Shown piece by piece: positions 15,981 through 22,997 of a stretch of DNA of 22,997 bases. A program made the translations under genes and the position numbers. The first letter of the stretch is position 1. Each line of letters opens with the position of its first letter. Below the pieces are notes generated by a model. That model was not told the DNA's origin and did no database searches. It saw only the letters and a list, made by a program, of their open reading frames with translations. This DNA comes from MGNI01 sp964353875 (GTDB taxonomy: Bacteria; Chloroflexota; Anaerolineae; Anaerolineales; E44-bin32), in contig CAYGXU010000045.1 of assembly GCA_964353875.1 (NCBI GenBank), forward strand, positions 1-22,997, read 5' to 3'.

Positions 15981-16928
15981 TCATGGTTGCCGAGCGAGGA
16001 CCATGGCGCCGATTAGACCGGCGTCATCTCCTAATTCGGCAGATAGGACTTCTAATGAATCAAGATAAGCAGGATGGATGACCTCAGCGCTTAAGGTTTG
16101 CTTGATTGGCTCGAACAGGGATTCCCCTACTTGCGAAAAACCTCCCCCGATAATGATGCGTGCAGGATTAAACACATGGACCAAACTAGCAAGGTGGCTT
16201 CCGATGGCCTGACCAGCTTTCTCGATCGCATCAATCGCCAACGCATCCCCATTCTTCGCAGCATGACCAATGATAACCGCATCTATCTCATCGATATCAT
16301 CGATCATGTCTATCATCATAGAGGGCTGGCCGGCTTCCAGCCGCCGGCGCACATAACGGGCAATTGACGGGCCAGAGGCGATCGATTCGATGTGTCCACG
16401 TTGACCGCAACCACAGCGTGGTCCATCACGGACGACAGTCATATGTCCCAATTCTCCCCCCAGGCCATTCGCCCCCAGGAGTAAATGACCATGTGTGATC
16501 ACCCCGCCACCAATCCCGGTGCTGATGGTTAAATAGATAAGGTCCTCTACCCCTTTCCCGGCGCCATGTTTCCACTCGCCTAACGCTGCCAGATTGGCAT
16601 CATTATTGACGACAACCGGACAGTTGAAGCGTGAGGAGATCTCCATGGCAATGGGGACATCCTTCCATCCGGGCAGATTAGCCATGCTGAGGACCATTCC
16701 CCGAAATGGATCAAGGGGACCTGGAGAGGCGATGCCGATGCGAAGTCCGGATGGGTCGGAAGGAAGGACGCTTTTAATCGCTTTTTCGATTCGATCCAAC
16801 ACCGCCTGCGGACCAGCTTCAGCCCGGGTTGGGATTTTGATTTGCTGGCCGGGAAGAGGCAAATCGTTCGGGAAGTAAGCAGCCCGAATGTGCGTCCCCC
16901 CAAAATCGATAGCGATTATTGGATCCAT
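15981..16928 (-). CDS. ROK family sugar kinase (glucokinase-like)
   Basis: A 315-aa ROK protein without the N-terminal helix-turn-helix of ROK repressors, so likely an enzyme. It has the ATP-binding DFGGTHIR (8-15), the catalytic region VVNNDAN (106-112) with Asp110, TISTGIGGGV (134-143), and the zinc loop from His162 through CGCGQRGH (172-179). In most ROK kinases the last position is Cys; here it is His179. LVHVFNPARIIIGGG follows. It should phosphorylate glucose or another hexose from ATP. It heads the operon with the binding protein and permeases, consistent with phosphorylating an imported sugar. The ATG follows its -10 box so closely that the mRNA may lack a leader, and there is no ribosome-binding site. 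Confidence 0.92.
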   Translation of the reverse strand: MDPIIAIDFGGTHIRAAYFPNDLPLPGQQIKIPTRAEAGPQAVLDRIEKAIKSVLPSDPSGLRIGIASPGPLDPFRGMVLSMANLPGWKDVPIAMEISSRFNCPVVVNNDANLAALGEWKHGAGKGVEDLIYLTISTGIGGGVITHGHLLLGANGLGGELGHMTVVRDGPRCGCGQRGHIESIASGPSIARYVRRRLEAGQPSMMIDMIDDIDEIDAVIIGHAAKNGDALAIDAIEKAGQAIGSHLASLVHVFNPARIIIGGGFSQVGESLFEPIKQTLSAEVIHPAYLDSLEVLSAELGDDAGLIGAMVLARQP

Positions 16929-16937
16929 GCGGAATAT

Positions 16938-16967
16938 ATTATAAACGCTTGATGAATTCGATAGCCA
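16938..16967 (-). promoter_or_regulatory. Putative promoter of the ROK-transporter operon
   Basis: An exact TATAAT on the minus strand (16938-16943) ends nine bases before the ROK ATG at 16928. The best -35 is TGGCTA (16962-16967, spacing 18), matching 3 of 6 bases. Transcription would start within a few bases of the ATG. Confidence 0.5.
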
Positions 16968-16977
16968 GCTTTAGAAT
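16949..16977 (+). promoter_or_regulatory. Putative mutS promoter
   Basis: TTGATG (16949-16954), a 17-bp spacer and TAGAAT (16972-16977). The -10 ends nine bases before the mutS ATG (16987). It interleaves with the opposite-strand promoter of the ROK gene, so RNA polymerase binding at one site should hinder the other. Confidence 0.6.
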
Positions 16978-16986
16978 GCACAAACC

Positions 16987-19581
16987 ATGAGTAAGAATAT
17001 TACACCGATACGACAGCAATACCTAGAGATCAAACGCAAATTCCCTGATACCATTCTTTTCTTCCGCTTGGGCGATTTCTATGAGACGTTCGATGAAGAT
17101 GCCCGGATCGCATCCAGGGAATTGGATATCGTGCTCACATCGCGTAATGTCGCCAAAGGTAATCGTGTACCCATGGCAGGGATACCCCACCATGCTGCGG
17201 AGAATTATATCGCTCGTTTAATCGAGAAGGGATACCATGTCGCCATTTGCGAACAGATGGGGGATACCCCTGTCCGTGGGCTCTTTCCTCGCCAGGTTGT
17301 GCGGGTGGTGACCCCTGGCACGATTGTAGAGCAGGGGCTTTTACCAGGAGATGCGAATAACTATCTGGCTTCGATTGTCCTCACTTCGAATGCGGCGGGA
17401 TTTGCTTATGCTGATGTCAGCACGGGGGAATTTGCGGCGACTGAAATAGCCTCGGATGATCTGATGAATGTACTCCGGCATGAATTAACTCGCCTCAATC
17501 CTGCAGAAGTTTTGCGTCCAGAGATGGCTAATCTGGACCCCATCTGGCATGGGCACATCACGCCACTCCCCGAATGGCGTTTCGAAGTCGATCGTTGTGA
17601 AGAAAAATTGTTGGAACATTTCGGGGTGGCCACGCTAGAGGGTTTCGGCCTGGAGGGGAAATCGCTGGCAATTCAAGCAGCAGGGGTGATCGTGGATTAT
17701 CTTGGGGAAACCCAGAAGGCGGCGCTTCAACTCCTGGCGGATCTATCGACGTACACACTCGACGAGTTTATGACCCTGGATGCTTCCACACGACGTAACT
17801 TGGAAATTAGTGAGACTATTCGTAGCGGTGAGGTGAAGGGTTCCCTCCTCGGTTCGATCGACGCGACGGTTACGCCCATGGGGCGTCGCTTGTTACGGCA
17901 ATGGCTGGGAAAACCTCTAGTGAATGTGGATCAGATCCGAAACCGATTGGATCAAGTGGAGGAGCTCTACACAGATGGTTTATGGCGGGTTGAAGTACGA
18001 GATACCCTTTCCAGCATCGGTGATCTCGAACGTTTGACCAACCGAGCGGTGGCGGGCATCGCTGGGCCGAAAGATGTCGCTTCTTTAAAGGAGCTTGTTT
18101 CTGAACTTCCAAAACTCTGCGAACTTCTTCACCTACATGAATCGAAAGCCATCCGCACATTGGAGGGGAATCTGGATCCGTGTTCGGATGTGGTTCAATT
18201 AATCGAGCAAGCGTTGGTGGAGGAGCCGCCCGCAACGCTCTCTCAGGTGGGGATCATCCGGCCCGGCTACTCCGAGCAACTCGATCAGGTTGTTGCTGCT
18301 TCGCGTGAGGCACGCGATTGGATTGCTAACCTGGAGGAAGTCGAGCGGGAACGGACTGGCATTAAAAACCTCAAAGTTGGCTATAACAAAATCTTTGGCT
18401 ACTACATCGAGGTAACCAGGTCCAAAACGGATTTGGTGCCACCAGAGTACATCCGCAAGCAAACATTGACACAAGCGGAGCGGTACATCACTCCGGAGAT
18501 GAAGGAGGTTGAATCGCTGGTCCTCAATGCCGAAGAGCGTATCCGCGAAATCGAAACGAAACTATTCCGTGAGCTCCTGGGGAAAATCTCGCAACATGCA
18601 TCCCGCCTGCTCACTACCGCAAGGACATTGGCGCAGTTGGATGTGGTTTCCGGATTGGCAGAGGTCGCTGCTAAGAAGGGCTATACTCGACCGGAGGTGA
18701 TCGACGAGGATGTCTTGGAGATATGCGATGGAAGACATCCCGTGGTTGAAGAGTTCTCGGTGCGTGCTCAGTTTGTTCCCAATGACACTATACTGGAAGC
18801 AGGCGAGAGGATACGCATCATCACTGGTCCAAATATGTCAGGCAAATCGACGTACCTCAGGCAAATCGCACTCATTGTCTTGCTGGCACAGATGGGAAGT
18901 TTCGTCCCTGCCCGTTCAGCCCGATTAGGGATCACCGATCGGATCTTCACCCGTATCGGAGCTCAGGACGAAATCCACATGGGTCAGTCCACATTTATGG
19001 TGGAGATGGTTGAAGCCGCCAATATCCTCCACCATGCCACCCATCGTAGTCTTCTAATCCTGGATGAGATCGGCAGAGGAACTAGCACTTATGATGGTTT
19101 ATCCATCGCCTGGGCGGTAGTCGAATATATCCATAATCATCCCAGGATTCGAGCGCGCACCTTTTTTGCCACCCATTATCATGAACTGACCCAGCTTGCG
19201 GAGGTATTGCCAGGGGTGCGGAACTACAATGTGGCTGTGTCGGATGAAGGGGGGCAGGTTGTTTTTCTGCATAAAATCATCCCTGGCGGCGCTGATAAAT
19301 CCTATGGGATTCATGTGGCTGAGCTCGCTGGTTTGCCACGACCTGTCATTAATCGTGCTCAGGAAATCCTCTCCAACCTCGAAACCGAGTCGAGAGAGAT
19401 GAGGACAGGTAAGGAGATTGTCATTCAACAATTGACTTTTTTCCCCGAGAAGAACCCATTGTTTGAAGAGATCCAAAAATTAGAAATCGACTCTCTTTCT
19501 CCCTTGCAGGCCTTGAATAAACTTTATGAATGGCAACTGATGCTTAAACGGACTCAAGAGGATTCTGAAGAAGAGCAGTAG
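16987..19581 (+). CDS. mutS: DNA mismatch repair protein MutS
   Basis: An 864-aa MutS1 protein, normal in length. The mismatch-binding motif F-x-E is present as FYE (31-33) within RLGDFYETF. The connector, core and clamp follow, with GYYIEVTRSK and YIRKQTLTQAERYITPEM in the core/clamp region. The ATPase has Walker A GPNMSGKST near 613-621, Walker B LLILDEIGRGTST and THYHEL. QLTFF (815-819) near the C-terminus fits a beta-clamp-binding motif. It recognises mispairs as a dimer and recruits MutL. No mutL lies in the window. No ribosome-binding site precedes the ATG, and the promoter is very close. Confidence 0.98.
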   Translation: MSKNITPIRQQYLEIKRKFPDTILFFRLGDFYETFDEDARIASRELDIVLTSRNVAKGNRVPMAGIPHHAAENYIARLIEKGYHVAICEQMGDTPVRGLFPRQVVRVVTPGTIVEQGLLPGDANNYLASIVLTSNAAGFAYADVSTGEFAATEIASDDLMNVLRHELTRLNPAEVLRPEMANLDPIWHGHITPLPEWRFEVDRCEEKLLEHFGVATLEGFGLEGKSLAIQAAGVIVDYLGETQKAALQLLADLSTYTLDEFMTLDASTRRNLEISETIRSGEVKGSLLGSIDATVTPMGRRLLRQWLGKPLVNVDQIRNRLDQVEELYTDGLWRVEVRDTLSSIGDLERLTNRAVAGIAGPKDVASLKELVSELPKLCELLHLHESKAIRTLEGNLDPCSDVVQLIEQALVEEPPATLSQVGIIRPGYSEQLDQVVAASREARDWIANLEEVERERTGIKNLKVGYNKIFGYYIEVTRSKTDLVPPEYIRKQTLTQAERYITPEMKEVESLVLNAEERIREIETKLFRELLGKISQHASRLLTTARTLAQLDVVSGLAEVAAKKGYTRPEVIDEDVLEICDGRHPVVEEFSVRAQFVPNDTILEAGERIRIITGPNMSGKSTYLRQIALIVLLAQMGSFVPARSARLGITDRIFTRIGAQDEIHMGQSTFMVEMVEAANILHHATHRSLLILDEIGRGTSTYDGLSIAWAVVEYIHNHPRIRARTFFATHYHELTQLAEVLPGVRNYNVAVSDEGGQVVFLHKIIPGGADKSYGIHVAELAGLPRPVINRAQEILSNLETESREMRTGKEIVIQQLTFFPEKNPLFEEIQKLEIDSLSPLQALNKLYEWQLMLKRTQEDSEEEQ

Positions 19582-19584
19582 AAT

Positions 19585-19624
19585 GCTATTGATCTGCTCA
19601 CCCCCTGGGGAGAATGTGAATAGC
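19585..19624 (+). terminator. Stem-loop after mutS
   Basis: GCTATT (19585-19590) pairs with AATAGC (19619-19624) around an inner CTC-A-CCC/GGGGAG stem. It starts three bases after the mutS stop. There is no U-tract, so it may be a 3'-end stabilising stem and not an intrinsic terminator. Confidence 0.35.
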
Positions 19625-19690
19625 AGAAACTGGTTGCGTTGGGCAACTATTTTGAAAATAGAGCCAAATAATTAAAGGGCTGAATCGATA

Positions 19691-19806
19691 TATCATTCTG
19701 AGTGGAACGAAGAATCCCTGCGCTGATCCCATAAAAAGCGAATTCTCAGAGATCCTTCGTTGCGGAGTTTATCCTGAGCGAAGCCGAAGGGCTCCTCAGG
19801 ACGACA
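19691..19806. repeat. 116-bp imperfect palindromic dispersed-type repeat
   Basis: The ends TATCATTCTGAG (19691-19702) and CTCAGGACGACA (19795-19806) are imperfect inverted repeats (9 of 12). Internally, AACGAAGAATCCCT is mirrored by AGAGATCCTTCGTT. Sequence of this kind (CATTCTGAG...GAAGAATC...GATCCTTCG...CCTGAG) recurs in intergenic DNA of many unrelated bacteria and looks like a non-autonomous mobile repeat. It lies in the gap after mutS and contains no ORF. Confidence 0.65.
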
Positions 19807-20209
19807 TATTTATGGCCGATTTATATTCGTTGTTGTAGCAGTTGACCGCCATGGGCAGCCGCAGAGTAACCGAAGTCAGCTTCTGTCCCGGTTGAACGAT
19901 TGCCGATCGTCCATGGGGAGCCAACAACAAACAGAGCATACGACATCCCAAGTCTAAAAAAGTGGTAATGGCAGTTAATACCTCCCGCGGATTCCAGACC
20001 CGCGCGAGGTTTTACGCACCTCCCTTGATCAATCCGTAGGCTGTGAAAGTTCCCACCTTGGCACTGAAAAGCGACTTACTTGAGGAGAGTCATAGGGTCA
20101 CACGGTTGTGCATCCCAGGGGGAAAAGGATCAAATTGATTCATTACGGATTACAAGCAATGATGTCAAGTGGAAGACAGCGAGCTCAGTTTAAGATGTGC
20201 TAAAAGAGA
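19807..20209. other. Gene-free, strongly folding intergenic region
   Basis: No coding sequence seen. The most striking fold is 19980-20010, where ACCTC-C-CGCGG pairs with CCGCG-C-GAGGT around a nine-base loop, followed on the plus strand by TTTT. Other short palindromes occur near 19850-19920 (two CCATGG sites and an AACCG/CGGTT pair). A structured RNA is possible, but it does not match RNase P, tmRNA, SRP or 6S RNA features that I know. Confidence 0.4.
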
Positions 20210-20758
20210 TCAGCGTTGACGATTGACAAGGAATAGAATCAAGCCTCCAAAGGAATAAATCAATCCCAGGAGAATCAGAGTAAATTTGACCACCGCACAA
20301 AAAGCAGCGATTTGAGGCCAAGGAGCGGCGACTGTTTTCAAGAGGAGGACGAGCAGGGCGCTGTTTTCAATGGCATCGAGGAGCGCGGCCAGCCATTGGC
20401 CCCATGCAAGCAAAATCCCCATCCGAACCAGAACTACGGACATGCGAGGCGAGCGCGCGGCCCAGATGCAAGCTAACCCGATGGTCGAGGAGTAGGTCAG
20501 CATGAAAAGAAAATCGAGTCCTAAGCCGAATGCCGCATATAATCTCGCCCTGACATCCCACGAACCAAGAATCGATTCCGCAGTAGCTACATCCCCGGCC
20601 AATTCATAAGACACAATCCCGCTTGGCGCCGAATCTGTCCTGAGAGGCTGATCCAGGGCATTAAATACGATCATAAATGCTATGGTGAGCAAGATGAGGG
20701 GCAGCAGAGAAGATGCAAAGGATTTTTTTAAGGGTAGGTCTTGAAATGGATGATTCAT
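20210..20758 (-). CDS. Four-helix integral membrane protein, function unknown
   Basis: A 182-aa protein with hydrophobic segments at about 16-35, 73-99, 107-127 (with a following hydrophobic patch to 140) and 148-177. An extracytoplasmic-looking loop lies between the first two (about 36-70). Conserved-looking polar groups lie within or next to helices: SWDVRARLYAAFGLGLDFLF (66-85), YSSTIGLACIWAA and AALLDAIENSAL. I do not recognise a named family. GAGGG sits seven bases before the ATG. It starts 55 bp after the deaminase-CYTH stop on the same strand, so it is probably the second gene of that unit. Confidence 0.82.
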   Translation of the reverse strand: MNHPFQDLPLKKSFASSLLPLILLTIAFMIVFNALDQPLRTDSAPSGIVSYELAGDVATAESILGSWDVRARLYAAFGLGLDFLFMLTYSSTIGLACIWAARSPRMSVVLVRMGILLAWGQWLAALLDAIENSALLVLLLKTVAAPWPQIAAFCAVVKFTLILLGLIYSFGGLILFLVNRQR

Positions 20759-20813
20759 CGGGTTCCCTCGATATGGATACTTGTTTCAAGTCTCGATACT
20801 ATCCGGCCGATCT

Positions 20814-22784
20814 CTAAACAAGATCGGTGTATTCCAATTCCACAGGTTGAGCGTCACCCAGGCCTAACTCTTTGAGTAACTCGGAAATTAGGGCAGCCTT
20901 TTTCTCTGCATCCCTCCTGGACCAGGTACGGCTCTTAATTTCTAGGAAATGGTCGTCGGTTTTCGGCTTCAGGATGGTATCCAAATTAATAAAAAATGGC
21001 TCACCACGATATCGCACCAGCCATCGCAAGCGATCTTTATTGATTTCGACTTCTGCGCTCGGTTTGAAATACTCACGATAGAACCGCAGACTATGGTTGG
21101 CAGGGGCGATGAAACGCGAACGTGAGAGTAATACAAAGTTGGGATACAAATGCTCCGCAGCAGGACCGATCAAGGTAAGGCGGTAGCGTACAGTGTAGAC
21201 TTTTCCTTCTTGATCGACGAATTCATCCTCTCGGTATCGAAGTTTTCCTTGGGAGGAATCTGGAAAGGAGAAATAAGTATCGTATTCAATATAATGCGTG
21301 CTGCGAATAATATCGACAACATTGGATTCGAGTTTTTCGAGCACGGGAGCTGGATCTGGTATGCGTACCTTGATCTGCACTTCATAACTTTCTTCCTGCG
21401 TGGCGTCGCCAATGGCAATCAGCTTTGAAAGTACCGAACCTTCCCGTTCCAAGAGGAATCGATCGATATTTATTGCATAGTTATTTACTTCTGAGAAGAG
21501 GGGGGCTTCATCAATTGTCTGAAGGGCTTTCTCTCGCATTAGCCAACGCCCATTAACCATCACATCAGTGACATCAGCGGATTTAGCCGCGTAAATGATA
21601 CGGGAATAAATAGCTTCTGGGTCTCTTGAAAAAGCGGGTTGTGCATGCAAGGTATGCAAATTGATAAGAATCAAGTCTGCCCGTTTGCCCACCTGGATTG
21701 AACCGATTAAGTGTTGCAGGTGAAGAGCTTTTGCACCCAAATTAGTTGCCAAGGATAATATGGAGCGAGCGGGGAGGGCGGTTGGATCCTTCGTGATCGC
21801 TTTAGCGATGAAGGATGCCAATCGCATTTCCTCGAACAAGTCGAGATCGTTATTTGAAGCAGCACCATCTGTTCCTAGACCAATGGCCAATCCCGCAGCA
21901 AACATCTCCGTGATCGGTGCAAACCCAGATGCCAATTTCAGGTTGCTGGATGGATTATGTACAACACCAGCGTGGTGATGTTCCAGGGTATGGATTTCCC
22001 CCTCGTCTACATGAACGCAATGGGCGGCAACTACCTTGCATCTGAAAAGCCCTAGTTTCTTGAGCCAGGGTACCAATGGCATGTCAAATAATTCCCGCCA
22101 TTGATCCGTCTCTTGTTGTGTCTCTGCGATGTGAGTGAGTAGAGGGACGTCGTATTCCAGGGCGATGTCGATGCAGGCAGTGAGGATCTCTTCTGTGCAA
22201 GTATAAGCCGAGTGAGGGGCAATGGCTGGGATGACGAGGGGATGCCCTTGCCATTTTTGAATGAGGTCTTGGGCAGATTGAAGAGCATCTTCATAAGACT
22301 CGGCGTCTGGCGAAGGGAATTTCAGCACAGTTTCTCCGCAGATCGCTCGCATCCCAACCTCAGCCACCACCTTTGCCACATCATCTTCAAAATAATACAT
22401 ATCGGCAAAACAGGTGATCCCATTTTGGATCATCTCCGCACAGGCAATTAACGTTCCCAGCCGACAAAACTCGGGCGAGACGAATGTCCGTTCGACAGGA
22501 ATCATGTACCCCATAAGCCAGACATCCAGGCGTTGGTCATCTGTAAGACCGCGGAGAAGTGTCATGGGAGCATGGGTATGACCATTGATTAACCCAGGAA
22601 GAAGGGCGTTCTGCTGGCAGTCAATAACCTGTTTCGCTTTGTGCATGGAAAGGATGTCAGAGGCAGAGCCCACAGCAATGATCTTGTCCTTCGCCACAGC
22701 GACAGCCCCCTCATGGATCACCTGGAAATTTTCGTTCATCGTAACGACAGTCGCATTGTGTAAAATCGTATCAACTTCTACCAT
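20814..22784 (-). CDS. MTA/SAH deaminase-type amidohydrolase fused to a C-terminal CYTH domain
   Basis: Residues here are numbered from the upstream ATG at 22790. Residues 5 to about 430 form a complete MtaD/SsnA-type amidohydrolase: metal ligands in NGHTH (His71, His73), catalytic HIAE (His220, Glu223), AAHCVH (His257) and GLGTDGAASNN (Asp308). This family deaminates 5'-methylthioadenosine, S-adenosylhomocysteine or related purines. After a linker (about 430-465), residues 468-640 read as a CYTH/triphosphate-tunnel domain: YEVQIKV (the ExExK motif with Gln in the second position), KLRYRED, VRYRLTLIG, AEVEINKDRLRWLVRYRG, INLDTI and FLEIKSR. Ordinary deaminases of this family end near 430-440 aa. 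The ATG at 22784 has AGGAG six bases upstream, whereas the ATG at 22790 abuts it, so 22784 is preferred (656 aa). The two domains are in one unbroken frame. Confidence 0.9.
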   Translation of the reverse strand: MVEVDTILHNATVVTMNENFQVIHEGAVAVAKDKIIAVGSASDILSMHKAKQVIDCQQNALLPGLINGHTHAPMTLLRGLTDDQRLDVWLMGYMIPVERTFVSPEFCRLGTLIACAEMIQNGITCFADMYYFEDDVAKVVAEVGMRAICGETVLKFPSPDAESYEDALQSAQDLIQKWQGHPLVIPAIAPHSAYTCTEEILTACIDIALEYDVPLLTHIAETQQETDQWRELFDMPLVPWLKKLGLFRCKVVAAHCVHVDEGEIHTLEHHHAGVVHNPSSNLKLASGFAPITEMFAAGLAIGLGTDGAASNNDLDLFEEMRLASFIAKAITKDPTALPARSILSLATNLGAKALHLQHLIGSIQVGKRADLILINLHTLHAQPAFSRDPEAIYSRIIYAAKSADVTDVMVNGRWLMREKALQTIDEAPLFSEVNNYAINIDRFLLEREGSVLSKLIAIGDATQEESYEVQIKVRIPDPAPVLEKLESNVVDIIRSTHYIEYDTYFSFPDSSQGKLRYREDEFVDQEGKVYTVRYRLTLIGPAAEHLYPNFVLLSRSRFIAPANHSLRFYREYFKPSAEVEINKDRLRWLVRYRGEPFFINLDTILKPKTDDHFLEIKSRTWSRRDAEKKAALISELLKELGLGDAQPVELEYTDLV

Positions 22785-22811
22785 GGACATCTCCTAATCG
22801 AGTTGGAGGTG

Positions 22812-22841
22812 ATTATAGCAGTCAATGGCACTCCTTGGAGA
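22812..22841 (-). promoter_or_regulatory. Putative promoter of the deaminase-CYTH gene
   Basis: An exact TATAAT on the minus strand (22812-22817) with a weak -35 TCTCCA (22836-22841, spacing 18). Initiation near 22805 would give a leader of about 20 nt that includes the AGGAG ribosome-binding site. Confidence 0.5.
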
Positions 22842-22956
22842 ACTTTTTTCTATGATCTGAGTGATCCTATGAAGAAGGGTGTATTCCGTCTGATGTTGCA
22901 TGAATTCTCTGGTGTTGAGTATGGGGGTGGTGTGTGGCTATCCTAAGAAGAAAGTA

Positions 22957-22973
22957 AGGGCGAAGCATTCACT
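22957..22973. repeat. Partial copy of the 19-bp repeat arm
   Basis: AGGGCGAAGCATTCACT repeats 17 bases of the left arm at 127-143 in the same orientation. The mate, if any, would lie beyond the right edge of the window. Confidence 0.65.
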
Positions 22974-22997
22974 TTTGGTTGTTCCCAGCGGAACTTG

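Noticed and set aside
15610..16068. 152-aa plus-strand ORF opposite the binding-protein and ROK genes
   Set aside because: It is antisense to two well-supported genes and reads as a shadow frame with no domain.
19807..20209. RNase P, tmRNA, SRP or 6S RNA gene
   Set aside because: None of the conserved sequence blocks of these RNAs could be found on either strand.
1..22997. CRISPR array, prophage, transposase or integrase genes
   Set aside because: No regularly spaced repeats and no ORF resembling phage or transposition proteins.

Overview
The window looks like a chromosomal segment of a Chloroflexota bacterium, probably class Anaerolineae. This is an inference from gene style, not from a marker gene. 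The signs are several secreted lipoproteins, one with a long Thr/Pro/Ala-rich linker after the lipid cysteine, a moderate base composition, intergenic palindromic repeats, and a mix of amino-acid and peptide-type ABC importers with ordinary housekeeping genes. No phage, transposase, CRISPR array or plasmid gene was seen.

Layout, left to right. A gap with a perfect 19-bp inverted repeat leads to a tRNA-Gly(CCC) gene and a cinA-like gene, both on the minus strand. The tRNA has a consensus-perfect promoter that overlaps the cinA stop codon. A plus-strand lipoprotein gene with an exact 96-residue internal duplication follows. Next is a minus-strand branched-chain amino-acid-type ABC importer operon, read as livK, an unknown small lipoprotein, livH, livM, livG, livF. 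It has a good promoter, a long structured leader, and a hairpin just after livK. A small cyclic-nucleotide-binding protein gene (minus) carries an apparent frameshift near its 5' end. A tight plus-strand operon of three overlapping genes comes next: a GT4 glycosyltransferase, yraN and miaA. It converges on a second minus-strand operon: a ROK sugar-kinase-like gene, a family 5 solute-binding lipoprotein, and two Dpp/Opp-type permeases, with no ATPase gene in the window. mutS is divergent from the ROK gene across 58 bp, and both promoters sit so close to the ATGs that the transcripts may be leaderless. After mutS lies about 630 bp without a gene that holds a 116-bp imperfect palindromic repeat and a strongly folding stretch. 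The right end has a likely two-gene minus-strand unit: an MTA/SAH-deaminase-type amidohydrolase fused to a C-terminal CYTH (triphosphate tunnel) domain, then a four-helix membrane protein. A further half-copy of the 19-bp repeat lies at the right edge.

How the genes work together: the window is mostly uptake (amino-acid-type and peptide/oligosaccharide-type ABC systems), genome and RNA maintenance (mutS, yraN, miaA, tRNA-Gly), and nucleoside salvage (the deaminase). The observation most worth a second look is the deaminase-CYTH fusion. Next are the frameshifted cyclic-nucleotide-binding gene, the decayed C-terminal domain of the CinA-like protein, the unknown lipoprotein inside the liv operon, and the back-to-back, apparently leaderless mutS/ROK promoters. 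All calls come from reading the sequence; no database search was run.
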